Positions 1 to 5,222 of a stretch of 5,237 nt of DNA are shown here, piece after piece. The translations under genes and the position numbers were made by a program. The first letter of the stretch is position 1, and each line of letters opens with the position of its first letter. The stretch comes from JAVBNJ01 sp031551625. Its GTDB lineage: Bacteria > Bacteroidota > Bacteroidia > Bacteroidales > UBA932. The notes under the pieces were generated by a model. That model had not been told where the DNA came from. It searched no databases and saw nothing but the letters and a program-made list of their open reading frames with translations. The stretch lies in assembly GCA_031551625.1 (NCBI GenBank), contig JAVBNJ010000121.1, forward strand, positions 1 through 5,237, read 5' to 3'.

Positions 1-741
1 GCTTCCGGCATTTCCGAAAATAGATTCCACAAAATCCAGGTTACTCACTAACGAACCGGGTGCAAAGAAACGGATTTCCATTGTTTTCTGCGGCGACACG
101 CCTTCGATTCCCGGGCAAACAATAGGCCTCAAAAGCAAAGACACCCATGTTTTAACGGGATTATCGTTTGCCGTAAAAGGCAATGCCAATATATCGCCCT
201 GTTCGGCAAACGCTTTGTGGAAAAGGTAAGCCGCCACATTTTTAGGAACCGCTTTCTTGTCGTCGGGAATAGGAAGGCCGCCTTCCGCCACGTGGAAAAC
301 ACCTTTGGTGGTTCGCTTATCATTTCTCGGGTTATGCAGGATGCCTTGCTTTACACGGTAGCTCTTGTTGTACTCCGATTCAAAATAATCTTTACCCATT
401 GGCAACGACAGCTCGCGTGCTATACCATGAAAATCCAGCGTAAAGGTGGAATAAGGCATAGCCAATGACGGACAGTTGGGTATATCCGAGAAATAGTTTC
501 TCACAAACTGCTGGATCCGCAAATCGGCGGGGCAGTGGCGCAACGAGTAGCGGCGCTCGCGTTCGCGATAGTCCTTTATTAGATTTTCGGCAATATCAAG
601 AAACGAATCACTGTCTTCCGACAAATCATCGGTCAGCCCGAGCGAGTTAATTTTTAATTTTATGTATCTGTGAATGTAACTTTTTGCAATGGGTTTTGCA
701 CCCTTTGGCAGAAAGCCGATTGTTTTTAGTAAATTCTCCAT
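1..741 (-). CDS. N-terminal part of a large conserved protein of unknown function (runs off left edge)
   Basis: Read on the minus strand, an ATG at 741-739 opens a frame that stays free of stops for 247 codons to the window edge, so only the N-terminus is visible. The protein starts MENLLKTIGF and is soluble-looking, with no signal peptide or membrane segment. An acidic stretch (about residues 38-55) and an Arg-rich patch (RERERR, about 61-66) precede a well-ordered region. That region contains GVFHVAEGGLPIPDDKKAVP at about residues 149-168, the most conserved-looking stretch. The start is supported by a Bacteroidota-type promoter 33 bases upstream and by the lack of an in-frame alternative before it. 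From memory only, this motif recalls very long (about 1,100 residue) Bacteroidota proteins sometimes annotated as related to ATP-dependent PEP carboxykinase. No nucleotide-binding motif is visible in this part, so no function is assigned. Overlapping plus-strand frames here have no support. Confidence 0.8.
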   Translation of the reverse strand, partial: MENLLKTIGFLPKGAKPIAKSYIHRYIKLKINSLGLTDDLSEDSDSFLDIAENLIKDYRERERRYSLRHCPADLRIQQFVRNYFSDIPNCPSLAMPYSTFTLDFHGIARELSLPMGKDYFESEYNKSYRVKQGILHNPRNDKRTTKGVFHVAEGGLPIPDDKKAVPKNVAAYLFHKAFAEQGDILALPFTANDNPVKTWVSLLLRPIVCPGIEGVSPQKTMEIRFFAPGSLVSNLDFVESIFGNAGS

Positions 742-773
742 GGAAATAATATATCTATTTTTATTTAACTATA

Positions 774-806
774 CAAAGATACAAAAACAAAAAAGAGATT
801 TACAAA
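774..806 (-). promoter_or_regulatory. Putative promoter of the minus-strand gene at 1-741
   Basis: On the minus strand TTTG (806-803) is followed after 21 bases by TATCTTTG (781-774), matching the Bacteroidota -33/-7 consensus TTTG / TAnnTTTG. Transcription would start near 768, leaving a leader of about 27 bases before the ATG at 741. The -33 element lies inside the inverted repeat that probably terminates the upstream tRNA transcript. Confidence 0.6.
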
Positions 807-825
807 TTTTGTAAAACTCTTTTTT
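783..825 (-). terminator. Intrinsic terminator after tRNA-Lys
   Basis: A perfect 9-base inverted repeat (AAAAAAGAG at 789-797 with CTCTTTTTT at 817-825) encloses a second, imperfect inverted repeat (799-805 with 809-815). On the minus strand, the direction of the tRNA, it begins 4 bases past the tRNA 3' end and is followed by a T-run (787-783). The stem is AT-rich and therefore weak for its length. The same repeat would also fold in a plus-strand transcript, but no plus-strand gene precedes it. Confidence 0.6.
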
Positions 826-829
826 CCAG

Positions 830-902
830 TGATCCCGCTGGGATTCGAACCCAGGACCCCAACATTAAAAGTGTTGTGCTCTACCAGCTGAGCTACGGAA
901 TC
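830..902 (-). tRNA. tRNA-Lys(UUU)
   Basis: The minus strand folds into a complete 73-nt cloverleaf. The acceptor stem GATTCCG pairs with CGGGATC over 7 bp with one G-U pair. The D-arm is GCTC/GAGC with loop AGCTGGTA. The anticodon stem CAACA/TGTTG has loop CTTTTAA, placing anticodon TTT at 869-867 and so reading Lys codons. The variable loop is 5 nt, and the T-arm is CTGGG/CCCAG with loop TTCGAAT. The discriminator base is A (830). The next bases are CTG, so the CCA tail is not encoded and must be added enzymatically. A perfect promoter lies 35 bases upstream and a terminator follows, so this looks like a single-gene transcription unit. Confidence 0.97.
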
Positions 903-911
903 GGTCCTTTT

Positions 912-937
912 CACTCCCTCTTTTTCAAAAGGGAGTG
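912..937. repeat. Short inverted repeat in the tRNA-Lys leader
   Basis: CACTCCC (912-918) and GGGAGTG (931-937) form a perfect 7-bp stem, or 8 bp if T919-A930 is included, around a loop of about 10 bases. It lies between the -7 box (945-938) and the 5' end of the mature tRNA (902), roughly at the expected transcription start. Only part of it may therefore be transcribed. It resembles the C/G-block palindromes at 1676-1688 and 2237-2254. Confidence 0.5.
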
Positions 938-968
938 CAAAGGTAGTCATTTTTTTGAAATCGGCAAA
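938..968 (-). promoter_or_regulatory. Promoter of tRNA-Lys
   Basis: On the minus strand TTTG (968-965), a 19-base spacer and TACCTTTG (945-938) give an exact match to the Bacteroidota housekeeping promoter (TTTG-N19-TAnnTTTG). The spacer holds a run of A residues. The predicted start is near 932, about 30 bases before the mature tRNA 5' end. Its arrangement is almost repeated at 2304-2334. Confidence 0.8.
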
Positions 969-996
969 TTTTTTTTTCGACATTTTCTCAAAATGC

Positions 997-1024
997 TTGT
1001 ATTTCCTAACTTTTTGTAACTTCG
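997..1024 (+). promoter_or_regulatory. Possible promoter of the CHR transporter gene
   Basis: TAACTTCG (1017-1024) differs from the -7 consensus TAnnTTTG at one base. A TTG (997-999) lies 17 bases upstream, shorter than the usual 19-21. A start near 1030 would leave a leader of about 15-20 bases before the ATG at 1047. The match is weak and the call tentative. Confidence 0.35.
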
Positions 1025-1046
1025 TAAAACTATTTTAGTAAGAAAA

Positions 1047-2204
1047 ATGAATCTCTACCTCTCCTCATTCCTTACCTTTTTTAAAGTCGGGGCATTTACG
1101 CTGGGTGGCGGCTATGCCATGATCCCGCTTATTGAACGCGAGGTGGTAGATAAAAAAAAGTGGCTCAACCGGCAGGAATTCATTGACCAGATTGCGGTGG
1201 CACAATCCGTTCCCGGCGTGTTTGCCGTAAACATGGCTATATTTGTAGGCTACAAGCTGCGGGGCGTCAAAGGCAGCATTGCTACGACACTGGGCACCAT
1301 CCTGCCATCGTTCATCATTATTCTACTTATTGCCCTATTCTTCTTCAGTTTCAAGGATAATGAATGGGTGATAAAAATATTCAAAGGCATCCGCCCGGCA
1401 GTAGTGGCGCTCATTGCCATACCAGTGCTTACTACCGCGCGTACAGCCGGTATTACTTACAAAACTGTGATGATTCCCATCGTCACGGCGCTACTCATCT
1501 GGCTGCTCAACGTATCGCCCGTCTACATTGTAATAGTGGCGGCGTTGGCAGGTGTGCTATGGCAACGGCACAAAGCCCCCAAAGGAGGAAAAAAGAGCAT
1601 CACAAAACAAGGAAAGGGTAGCCGAGTCCCTTTGCGAGATAAGACTTTATCCTTTTGGGGACTTGCAGTCCCACTCCCCCTTTGGGGGCTGGGGAAGCTT
1701 TTTTTCTCCTTCTTCAAAATCGGGCTATTCGGCTTTGGTGGCGGCTACGCCATGCTCTCACTCATCCAGCACGAGGTGGTGGAATCGCACGGTTGGCTCA
1801 CCAGCGCGGAGTTTACCGATTTGGTCGCCATCTCGCAAATGACACCCGGCCCCATCGGCATCAACACCGCCACATTTGTAGGCTACACCGCCGGCGGCAT
1901 ACTTGGCTCTGCCGTGGCCACCATTGCACTGGTGTTACCATCGTTTGCCATTATGCTCACCATTTGCAAACTGTTCGAACGCTTTCGCGCTAACAGTTAT
2001 ATCGAGGCTGCTTTCCGCGCACTGCGCCTTGTGGTGGTTGGACTCATTGCTTCGGCCGCGCTGATGTTGCTCACACCCGACAATTTCGTGGATTATACCA
2101 GCGTTATTATCCTCGTCGTGGCGTTCTTCGCTACATGGAAGTTCAAACTCAACCCTATTCTCACAATTATTGCCGCTGGCGTGTTCGGCGTATTCTTCTA
2201 TTAG
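1047..2204 (+). CDS. CHR-family (chromate-type) transporter, two-domain form
   Basis: This 385-residue inner-membrane protein consists of two homologous CHR domains. Domain A (about residues 1-172) has GGGYAMIPLIEREVV at 20-34, SVPG at 54-57 and FVGYKLRG at 66-73. Domain B (about 217-385) repeats these as GGGYAMLSLIQHEVV at 231-245, MTPGP at 265-269 and FVGYTAGG at 277-284. Hydrophobic segments lie at about 84-102, 114-132, 140-171, 285-307, 325-342 and 351-385. The family includes the chromate/sulfate transporter ChrA. In many Bacteroidota the two halves are, as I recall, separate neighbouring genes of about 180-190 residues, so a fused form is notable. The true substrate is unknown; chromate is only the family name. 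The linker (about 174-216) is basic and unlike either domain, and is encoded by palindromic repeat DNA (1574-1690). The ATG at 1047 follows an A-rich stretch and gives the usual N-terminus (MNLYLSSFLTFFKVGAFTLG). Homopolymers A8 (1152-1159) and T7 (1699-1705) lie within the gene. Confidence 0.9.
   Translation: MNLYLSSFLTFFKVGAFTLGGGYAMIPLIEREVVDKKKWLNRQEFIDQIAVAQSVPGVFAVNMAIFVGYKLRGVKGSIATTLGTILPSFIIILLIALFFFSFKDNEWVIKIFKGIRPAVVALIAIPVLTTARTAGITYKTVMIPIVTALLIWLLNVSPVYIVIVAALAGVLWQRHKAPKGGKKSITKQGKGSRVPLRDKTLSFWGLAVPLPLWGLGKLFFSFFKIGLFGFGGGYAMLSLIQHEVVESHGWLTSAEFTDLVAISQMTPGPIGINTATFVGYTAGGILGSAVATIALVLPSFAIMLTICKLFERFRANSYIEAAFRALRLVVVGLIASAALMLLTPDNFVDYTSVIILVVAFFATWKFKLNPILTIIAAGVFGVFFY
1574..1690. 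repeat. Palindromic, inverted-repeat-bounded element inside the transporter gene
   Basis: The ends AGCCCCCAAAGGAGG (1574-1588) and, reverse-complemented, 1676-1690 match at 14 of 15 bases. This gives a 117-bp unit that is exactly 39 codons long. Inside are a perfect stem GGGACT/AGTCCC with a 3-base loop (1658-1672) and a CCCCC-TTT-GGGGG palindrome (1676-1688). An AGTCCC (1625-1630) can also pair with the GGGACT at 1658-1663. The layout resembles intergenic palindromic repeats that I recall as common in Bacteroidota, including an ACTTGCAGTCCC core. It encodes residues 176-215, the linker between the two CHR domains, with no stop. No target-site duplication was recognised. Whether other copies exist in the genome cannot be judged here. 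Confidence 0.6.
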
Positions 2205-2228
2205 AACAAAGAAGACTTGAATAGCTAC

Positions 2229-2254
2229 AAAAGAAACGCCCCCTTACGGGGGCG
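2229..2254 (-). terminator. Intrinsic terminator of the candidate small RNA
   Basis: CGCCCCC (2237-2243) and GGGGGCG (2248-2254) form a perfect 7-bp GC-only stem around a 4-base loop. On the minus strand the stem is followed directly by TTTCTTTT (2236-2229). On the plus strand it is followed by a C-rich stretch without a T-run, so it is oriented for the minus-strand transcript and not for the transporter gene. Confidence 0.75.
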
Positions 2255-2299
2255 CCGCTCCTTCAAACTATTATCCCATCTTGTTATCCACTCGGAGCG
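2229..2299 (-). ncRNA. Candidate small non-coding RNA (about 71 nt)
   Basis: On the minus strand a perfect promoter (2334-2304) points into an intergenic region with no credible protein gene. From the predicted start near 2299 the transcript begins CGCTCC (2299-2294). This pairs exactly with GGAGCG (2261-2256), closing a 32-nt loop. The loop contains GGATAA twice (2289-2284 and 2276-2271), 13 bases apart. A strong terminator hairpin ending in TTTCTTTT follows at 2254-2229. The only ATG in the loop opens a two-codon frame, so a peptide is unlikely. The transcript would end 25 bases beyond the stop codon of the convergent transporter gene and is divergent from the sulfur operon. I do not recognise the RNA family. 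It could be a trans-acting sRNA, with the loop as the likely pairing region, or a by-product of an insertion. Confidence 0.6.
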
Positions 2300-2303
2300 A
2301 CTA

Positions 2304-2334
2304 CAAAGGTACGACCTTTTTTTGAATTTGCAAA
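2304..2334 (-). promoter_or_regulatory. Strong promoter of the candidate small RNA
   Basis: On the minus strand TTTG (2334-2331), a 19-base spacer and TACCTTTG (2311-2304) match the Bacteroidota consensus exactly. Sequence and spacing closely copy the tRNA-Lys promoter at 938-968, including the A-run in the spacer and the same TACCTTTG box. The promoter points away from the sulfur operon and toward the 3' end of the transporter gene. Confidence 0.75.
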
Positions 2335-2368
2335 ATTTATTCATTAATTTGTTTTCTAATATAAATTA

Positions 2369-2397
2369 TTTCCTTTGGAAAATATTTTATATCTTTG
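2369..2397 (+). promoter_or_regulatory. Probable promoter and possible operator of the sulfur operon
   Basis: TATCTTTG (2390-2397) is a perfect -7 box 24 bases before the ATG at 2422. No good -33 TTTG sits at the normal distance: the nearest, at 2374-2377, is only 12 bases away. Activation or an atypical -33 is therefore possible. Two palindromes lie just upstream of the -7 box. TTTCC-TTT-GGAAA (2369-2381) overlaps the perfect palindrome AAAATATTTT (2379-2388). Either could be a binding site for the co-transcribed MarR-type regulator, but this is inferred from position only. Confidence 0.5.
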
Positions 2398-2421
2398 TAG
2401 TACAATAAAAAATGAACCCGT

Positions 2422-4860
2422 ATGAAACATGTAATTATAGGAGGTGTAGCCGGTGGCGCCACAGCTGCTGCCCGTATCCGCCGCGCCGATGAGTTTGCCG
2501 AAATCATATTACTTGAGAAAGGCCACTATATTTCGTATGCCAACTGCGGCCTACCTTATTATGTAGGAGGTGTGATTGAAGAACGCAATAAACTGTTCGT
2601 GCAAACACCCACCTCGTTCGGCAACCGCTTTGATGTCGATGTACGCACCGACAGCGAAGCCACAGCCATAGACCCGGCAGCTAAAACCGTAACGATTCGC
2701 CGCACCAATGGCAGCACTTACATCGAAAGTTTTGACAAACTGTTACTATCGCCGGGCGCTACACCGGTACGGCCACCGCTCGAAGGAATCGAATCCGAAG
2801 GCATTTTCACGTTGCGCGATGTGGCCGACACCGACCGTATCAAACAATATGTAACCGAACACAAAGTAAAGAAAGCAGTAGTAGTAGGCGCCGGGTTCAT
2901 TGGGCTGGAGATGGCCGAGAACCTGCATCGCCTGGGCGCCGAAGTGGCTATCGTAGAAATGGGCGAACAGGTAATGGCTCCGCTCGACTTTTCGATGGCA
3001 GCGCACGTGCACCAGCATTTGTTGCAAAAAGGCATTCAATTATATTTGGGCGAAAGCGTTGTGCACTTCGAACCGCGCGAAACGAATCTTTTAGTTCACT
3101 GCAAAAACGGCTCAGCTATTGAAGCCGATATAGTGATTCTATCCATCGGCGTGCGCCCCGAAACAACACTGGCTAAACAGGCAGGACTTAAAATCGGCGT
3201 TACAGGCGGCATTTGGGTTGACGAATATTTAGAAACATCTGTAAAAGATATTTACGCCGTGGGCGATGCCATCGAATTTCCCCACCCCATCAGCGGGCAG
3301 CCGTGGCTCAACTTCCTGGCCAACCCCGCCAACCGCCAGGGCCGCATAGTGGCCGACAACATGGTACTCGGCAACACCACCAAATACGAAGGTGCCATCG
3401 GCACAGCCATTGCCAAAGTGTTCGACCTCACGGTAGCCTCTACAGGGCTTGCGGCCAAACGGCTGCGGCAACTCGGCATAGCTTACAAAAGTTCATACAC
3501 CCACTCTAACTCACACGCAGGCTACTATCCCGATGCGTTACCATTAAGCATCAAACTCACGTTCGACCCGCAAAGCGGAAAGCTCTACGGCGCACAGTGC
3601 GTGGGCTTCGACGGGGTCGATAAGCGTATTGATCAATTGGCGCTGGTTATCAAAAAAGGCGGCACCGTGTATGATTTGATTAAGCTAGAACACGCCTATG
3701 CCCCACCCTATTCTTCGGCCAAAGATCCCGTAGCCATTGCCGGTTATGTGGCAAACAACATTATTAGCGGAGCCACGAAAATCGTTCACTGGCGCGAAGT
3801 GCAGCAGGCCGACCTGTCGACGGTAATATTGCTCGACGTGCGTACTCCCGAAGAATTCAAGTGCGGAACCATTACCGGAGCCACCAACATTCCGCTCGAC
3901 GAGCTGCGCGAACGCCTCGACGAAATCCCGCAAGACAAGCCCATCTACGTCTATTGCGCAATTGGCCTGCGTGGCTATCTTGCACAAAAAATACTGACAG
4001 CGCGTGGTTTTTCCGACGTAAAAAATCTTTCGGGCGGCTACAAAACATACAGCAACGCTACGGCGCCTGTTACCAAAGCCGCTACAGTCAACACAAGCAA
4101 TAATAGTACAACGAATACGATGAGCAACGAAACTAAAACTATAAAACTCGATGCATGTGGATTGCAATGCCCGGGGCCGGTACTGAAACTGAAACAAACC
4201 ATCGACACTATGCAAGAAGGTGAGCAGGTAGAAATCATAGCTACCGATGCCGGCTTTGCGTCCGATGCCCAAGCTTGGTGCAATACCACCGGAAATCGTT
4301 TGGTATCGAGCGTTTCAGAAAAAGGAAAATATACCGTGATCATTGAAAAAGGCGCGGGCAAAACATGCCAAACAGTTAGCACATGCAGCAACAAGGCCAA
4401 GACCCTTATATTATTCAGCGATGATCTCGACAAAGCATTAGCCGCCTTTGTGCTTGCCAACGGCGCTGCCGCTACCGGCGATAAAGTGTCGATATTCTTT
4501 ACGTTTTGGGGACTCAACGCAATTAAAAAAGTGAAGAAACCGAAAACAGAAAAAGATCTTTTCGGCAAAATGTTCGGCCTGATGCTCCCTTCAAGTTCCT
4601 TTAAACTCAAGCTCTCGAAGATGAATATGGCAGGCATTGGCGGCCGCATGATGCGCTACATTATGAAACGCAAAGGCATTGATTCGCTCGAAAGCCTGCG
4701 CGAGCAAGCCATTGCACAAGGTATAGAGTTCATTGCCTGCCAAATGTCGATGGATGTGATGGGAGTGGCGCGCGAAGAACTGCTCGACAACGTAGTAATT
4801 GGCGGCGTAGCCACCTACATGGAACGCGCCGACAATGCCAATATCAACCTGTTTATTTAA
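2422..4860 (+). CDS. Fused persulfide/CoA-disulfide reductase, rhodanese, TusA and DsrE2 protein
   Basis: This 812-residue cytoplasmic protein has four modules. (1) Residues 1-450 form a pyridine nucleotide-disulfide oxidoreductase of the CoA-disulfide/NADH persulfide reductase type. It has FAD motif GGVAGG (7-12), single catalytic Cys42 in YANCGLPYY, NAD(P)H motif GAGFIGLE (156-163), second FAD motif YAVGDA (278-283) and the C-terminal YYPDA and YAPPYSSAKDP motifs. (2) A rhodanese (about 453-545) has active loop CAIGLRG and Cys512. (3) A TusA/SirA domain (about 574-643) has CPGP with Cys583. (4) A DsrE2 domain (about 658-812) has CQMSMDVMG with Cys773. Each module retains its expected catalytic cysteine. 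The known family roles are persulfide or CoA-disulfide reduction with NAD(P)H, sulfane-sulfur transfer, and sulfur relay. Together these suggest internal passage of sulfane sulfur with release as sulfide. Linker 546-566 is Thr/Asn/Ser/Ala-rich, and a second linker carries Cys649 and Cys655. The ATG at 2422 gives a normal FAD-fold N-terminus; the ATG at 2412 is out of frame. A MarR gene follows 11 bases later. Module identities are certain; the natural substrate is not. Confidence 0.95.
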   Translation: MKHVIIGGVAGGATAAARIRRADEFAEIILLEKGHYISYANCGLPYYVGGVIEERNKLFVQTPTSFGNRFDVDVRTDSEATAIDPAAKTVTIRRTNGSTYIESFDKLLLSPGATPVRPPLEGIESEGIFTLRDVADTDRIKQYVTEHKVKKAVVVGAGFIGLEMAENLHRLGAEVAIVEMGEQVMAPLDFSMAAHVHQHLLQKGIQLYLGESVVHFEPRETNLLVHCKNGSAIEADIVILSIGVRPETTLAKQAGLKIGVTGGIWVDEYLETSVKDIYAVGDAIEFPHPISGQPWLNFLANPANRQGRIVADNMVLGNTTKYEGAIGTAIAKVFDLTVASTGLAAKRLRQLGIAYKSSYTHSNSHAGYYPDALPLSIKLTFDPQSGKLYGAQCVGFDGVDKRIDQLALVIKKGGTVYDLIKLEHAYAPPYSSAKDPVAIAGYVANNIISGATKIVHWREVQQADLSTVILLDVRTPEEFKCGTITGATNIPLDELRERLDEIPQDKPIYVYCAIGLRGYLAQKILTARGFSDVKNLSGGYKTYSNATAPVTKAATVNTSNNSTTNTMSNETKTIKLDACGLQCPGPVLKLKQTIDTMQEGEQVEIIATDAGFASDAQAWCNTTGNRLVSSVSEKGKYTVIIEKGAGKTCQTVSTCSNKAKTLILFSDDLDKALAAFVLANGAAATGDKVSIFFTFWGLNAIKKVKKPKTEKDLFGKMFGLMLPSSSFKLKLSKMNMAGIGGRMMRYIMKRKGIDSLESLREQAIAQGIEFIACQMSMDVMGVAREELLDNVVIGGVATYMERADNANINLFI

Positions 4861-4871
4861 CGCATTCCCGC

Positions 4872-5222
4872 ATGGAACAACTGTGTAAGATACGCGACAT
4901 CTATCGCACCATTTCGGCCTACGAAGCGGACTTTCAGAAAGCACACGGGCTAAGCCTGAATGAAGGTATGTTACTGTGTACGCTGGAAAAAAAAGACGGA
5001 CTAACTTCTGGCGACATAGCTTTGGAACTGGGGCTTTCCACATCGAATACATCCAAAATAATCGCACTGGTCGAAGATAAAAAATGGATTAAACGCAGCA
5101 TCGACAAAGTCGACCGGCGGCAAATGTGCTTCTCGCTCACCATCGCTGGAAGCAAGCAACTGCAAGCCGTTAAAACCAATACGATACCGATACCGAAAAT
5201 GTTGCAACAATTACTTAACTAA
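4872..5222 (+). CDS. MarR-family transcriptional regulator (short form)
   Basis: This 116-residue protein has a MarR-type winged helix-turn-helix. Helices occupy about residues 4-40. The helix-turn-helix is at about 44-70 (LTSGDIALELGLSTSNTSKI), and the wing (about 74-92) carries the characteristic DRR at 81-83. It is shorter than the usual 140-150 residues; the C-terminal dimerisation helix is reduced to about residues 94-115. MarR proteins act as dimers, usually repressing their own operon until a ligand or oxidant releases them. Here the gene begins 11 bases after the stop of the sulfur-handling reductase and is almost certainly co-transcribed with it, so autoregulation of the operon is likely. 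Cys5, Cys36 and Cys86 (in the wing) could respond to persulfides or oxidants, but that is inference. No Shine-Dalgarno sequence precedes the ATG, as is usual in this phylum. The 15 bases after the stop show no terminator. Confidence 0.88.
   Translation: MEQLCKIRDIYRTISAYEADFQKAHGLSLNEGMLLCTLEKKDGLTSGDIALELGLSTSNTSKIIALVEDKKWIKRSIDKVDRRQMCFSLTIAGSKQLQAVKTNTIPIPKMLQQLLN

Noticed and set aside
217..650. Two plus-strand open frames (83 and 61 residues)
   Set aside because: They lie opposite the continuous 247-codon minus-strand frame, show no protein-like pattern and have no promoter.
765..983. 72-residue open frame on the minus strand
   Set aside because: It runs straight through the tRNA-Lys gene, its promoter and its terminator. 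Its middle part is simply the translated tRNA.
1523..1842. Open frames on both strands across the transporter linker
   Set aside because: They are created by the palindromic repeat and lack conserved-looking sequence. The plus-strand frame from 1047 carries clear CHR motifs on both sides.
2237..2254. GC-only hairpin as terminator of the plus-strand transporter gene
   Set aside because: On the plus strand no T-run follows the stem; the T-rich tail is present only on the minus strand. It may still slow plus-strand transcription.
2217..2408. 63-residue open frame on the plus strand between the transporter and the sulfur operon
   Set aside because: It reads through the small RNA terminator, both promoters and AT-rich DNA. 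Its composition is unlike a protein, and it has no upstream promoter.
3685..5067. Long minus-strand open frames of 158-203 residues opposite the sulfur protein
   Set aside because: They are shadows of a gene with strong domain evidence. Their sequences are Cys/Phe/Arg-rich without recognisable motifs, and long antisense frames are expected from this codon use.
5181..5195. Tandem GATACC copies near the end of the MarR gene
   Set aside because: Only two short copies inside a coding sequence; chance is a sufficient explanation.
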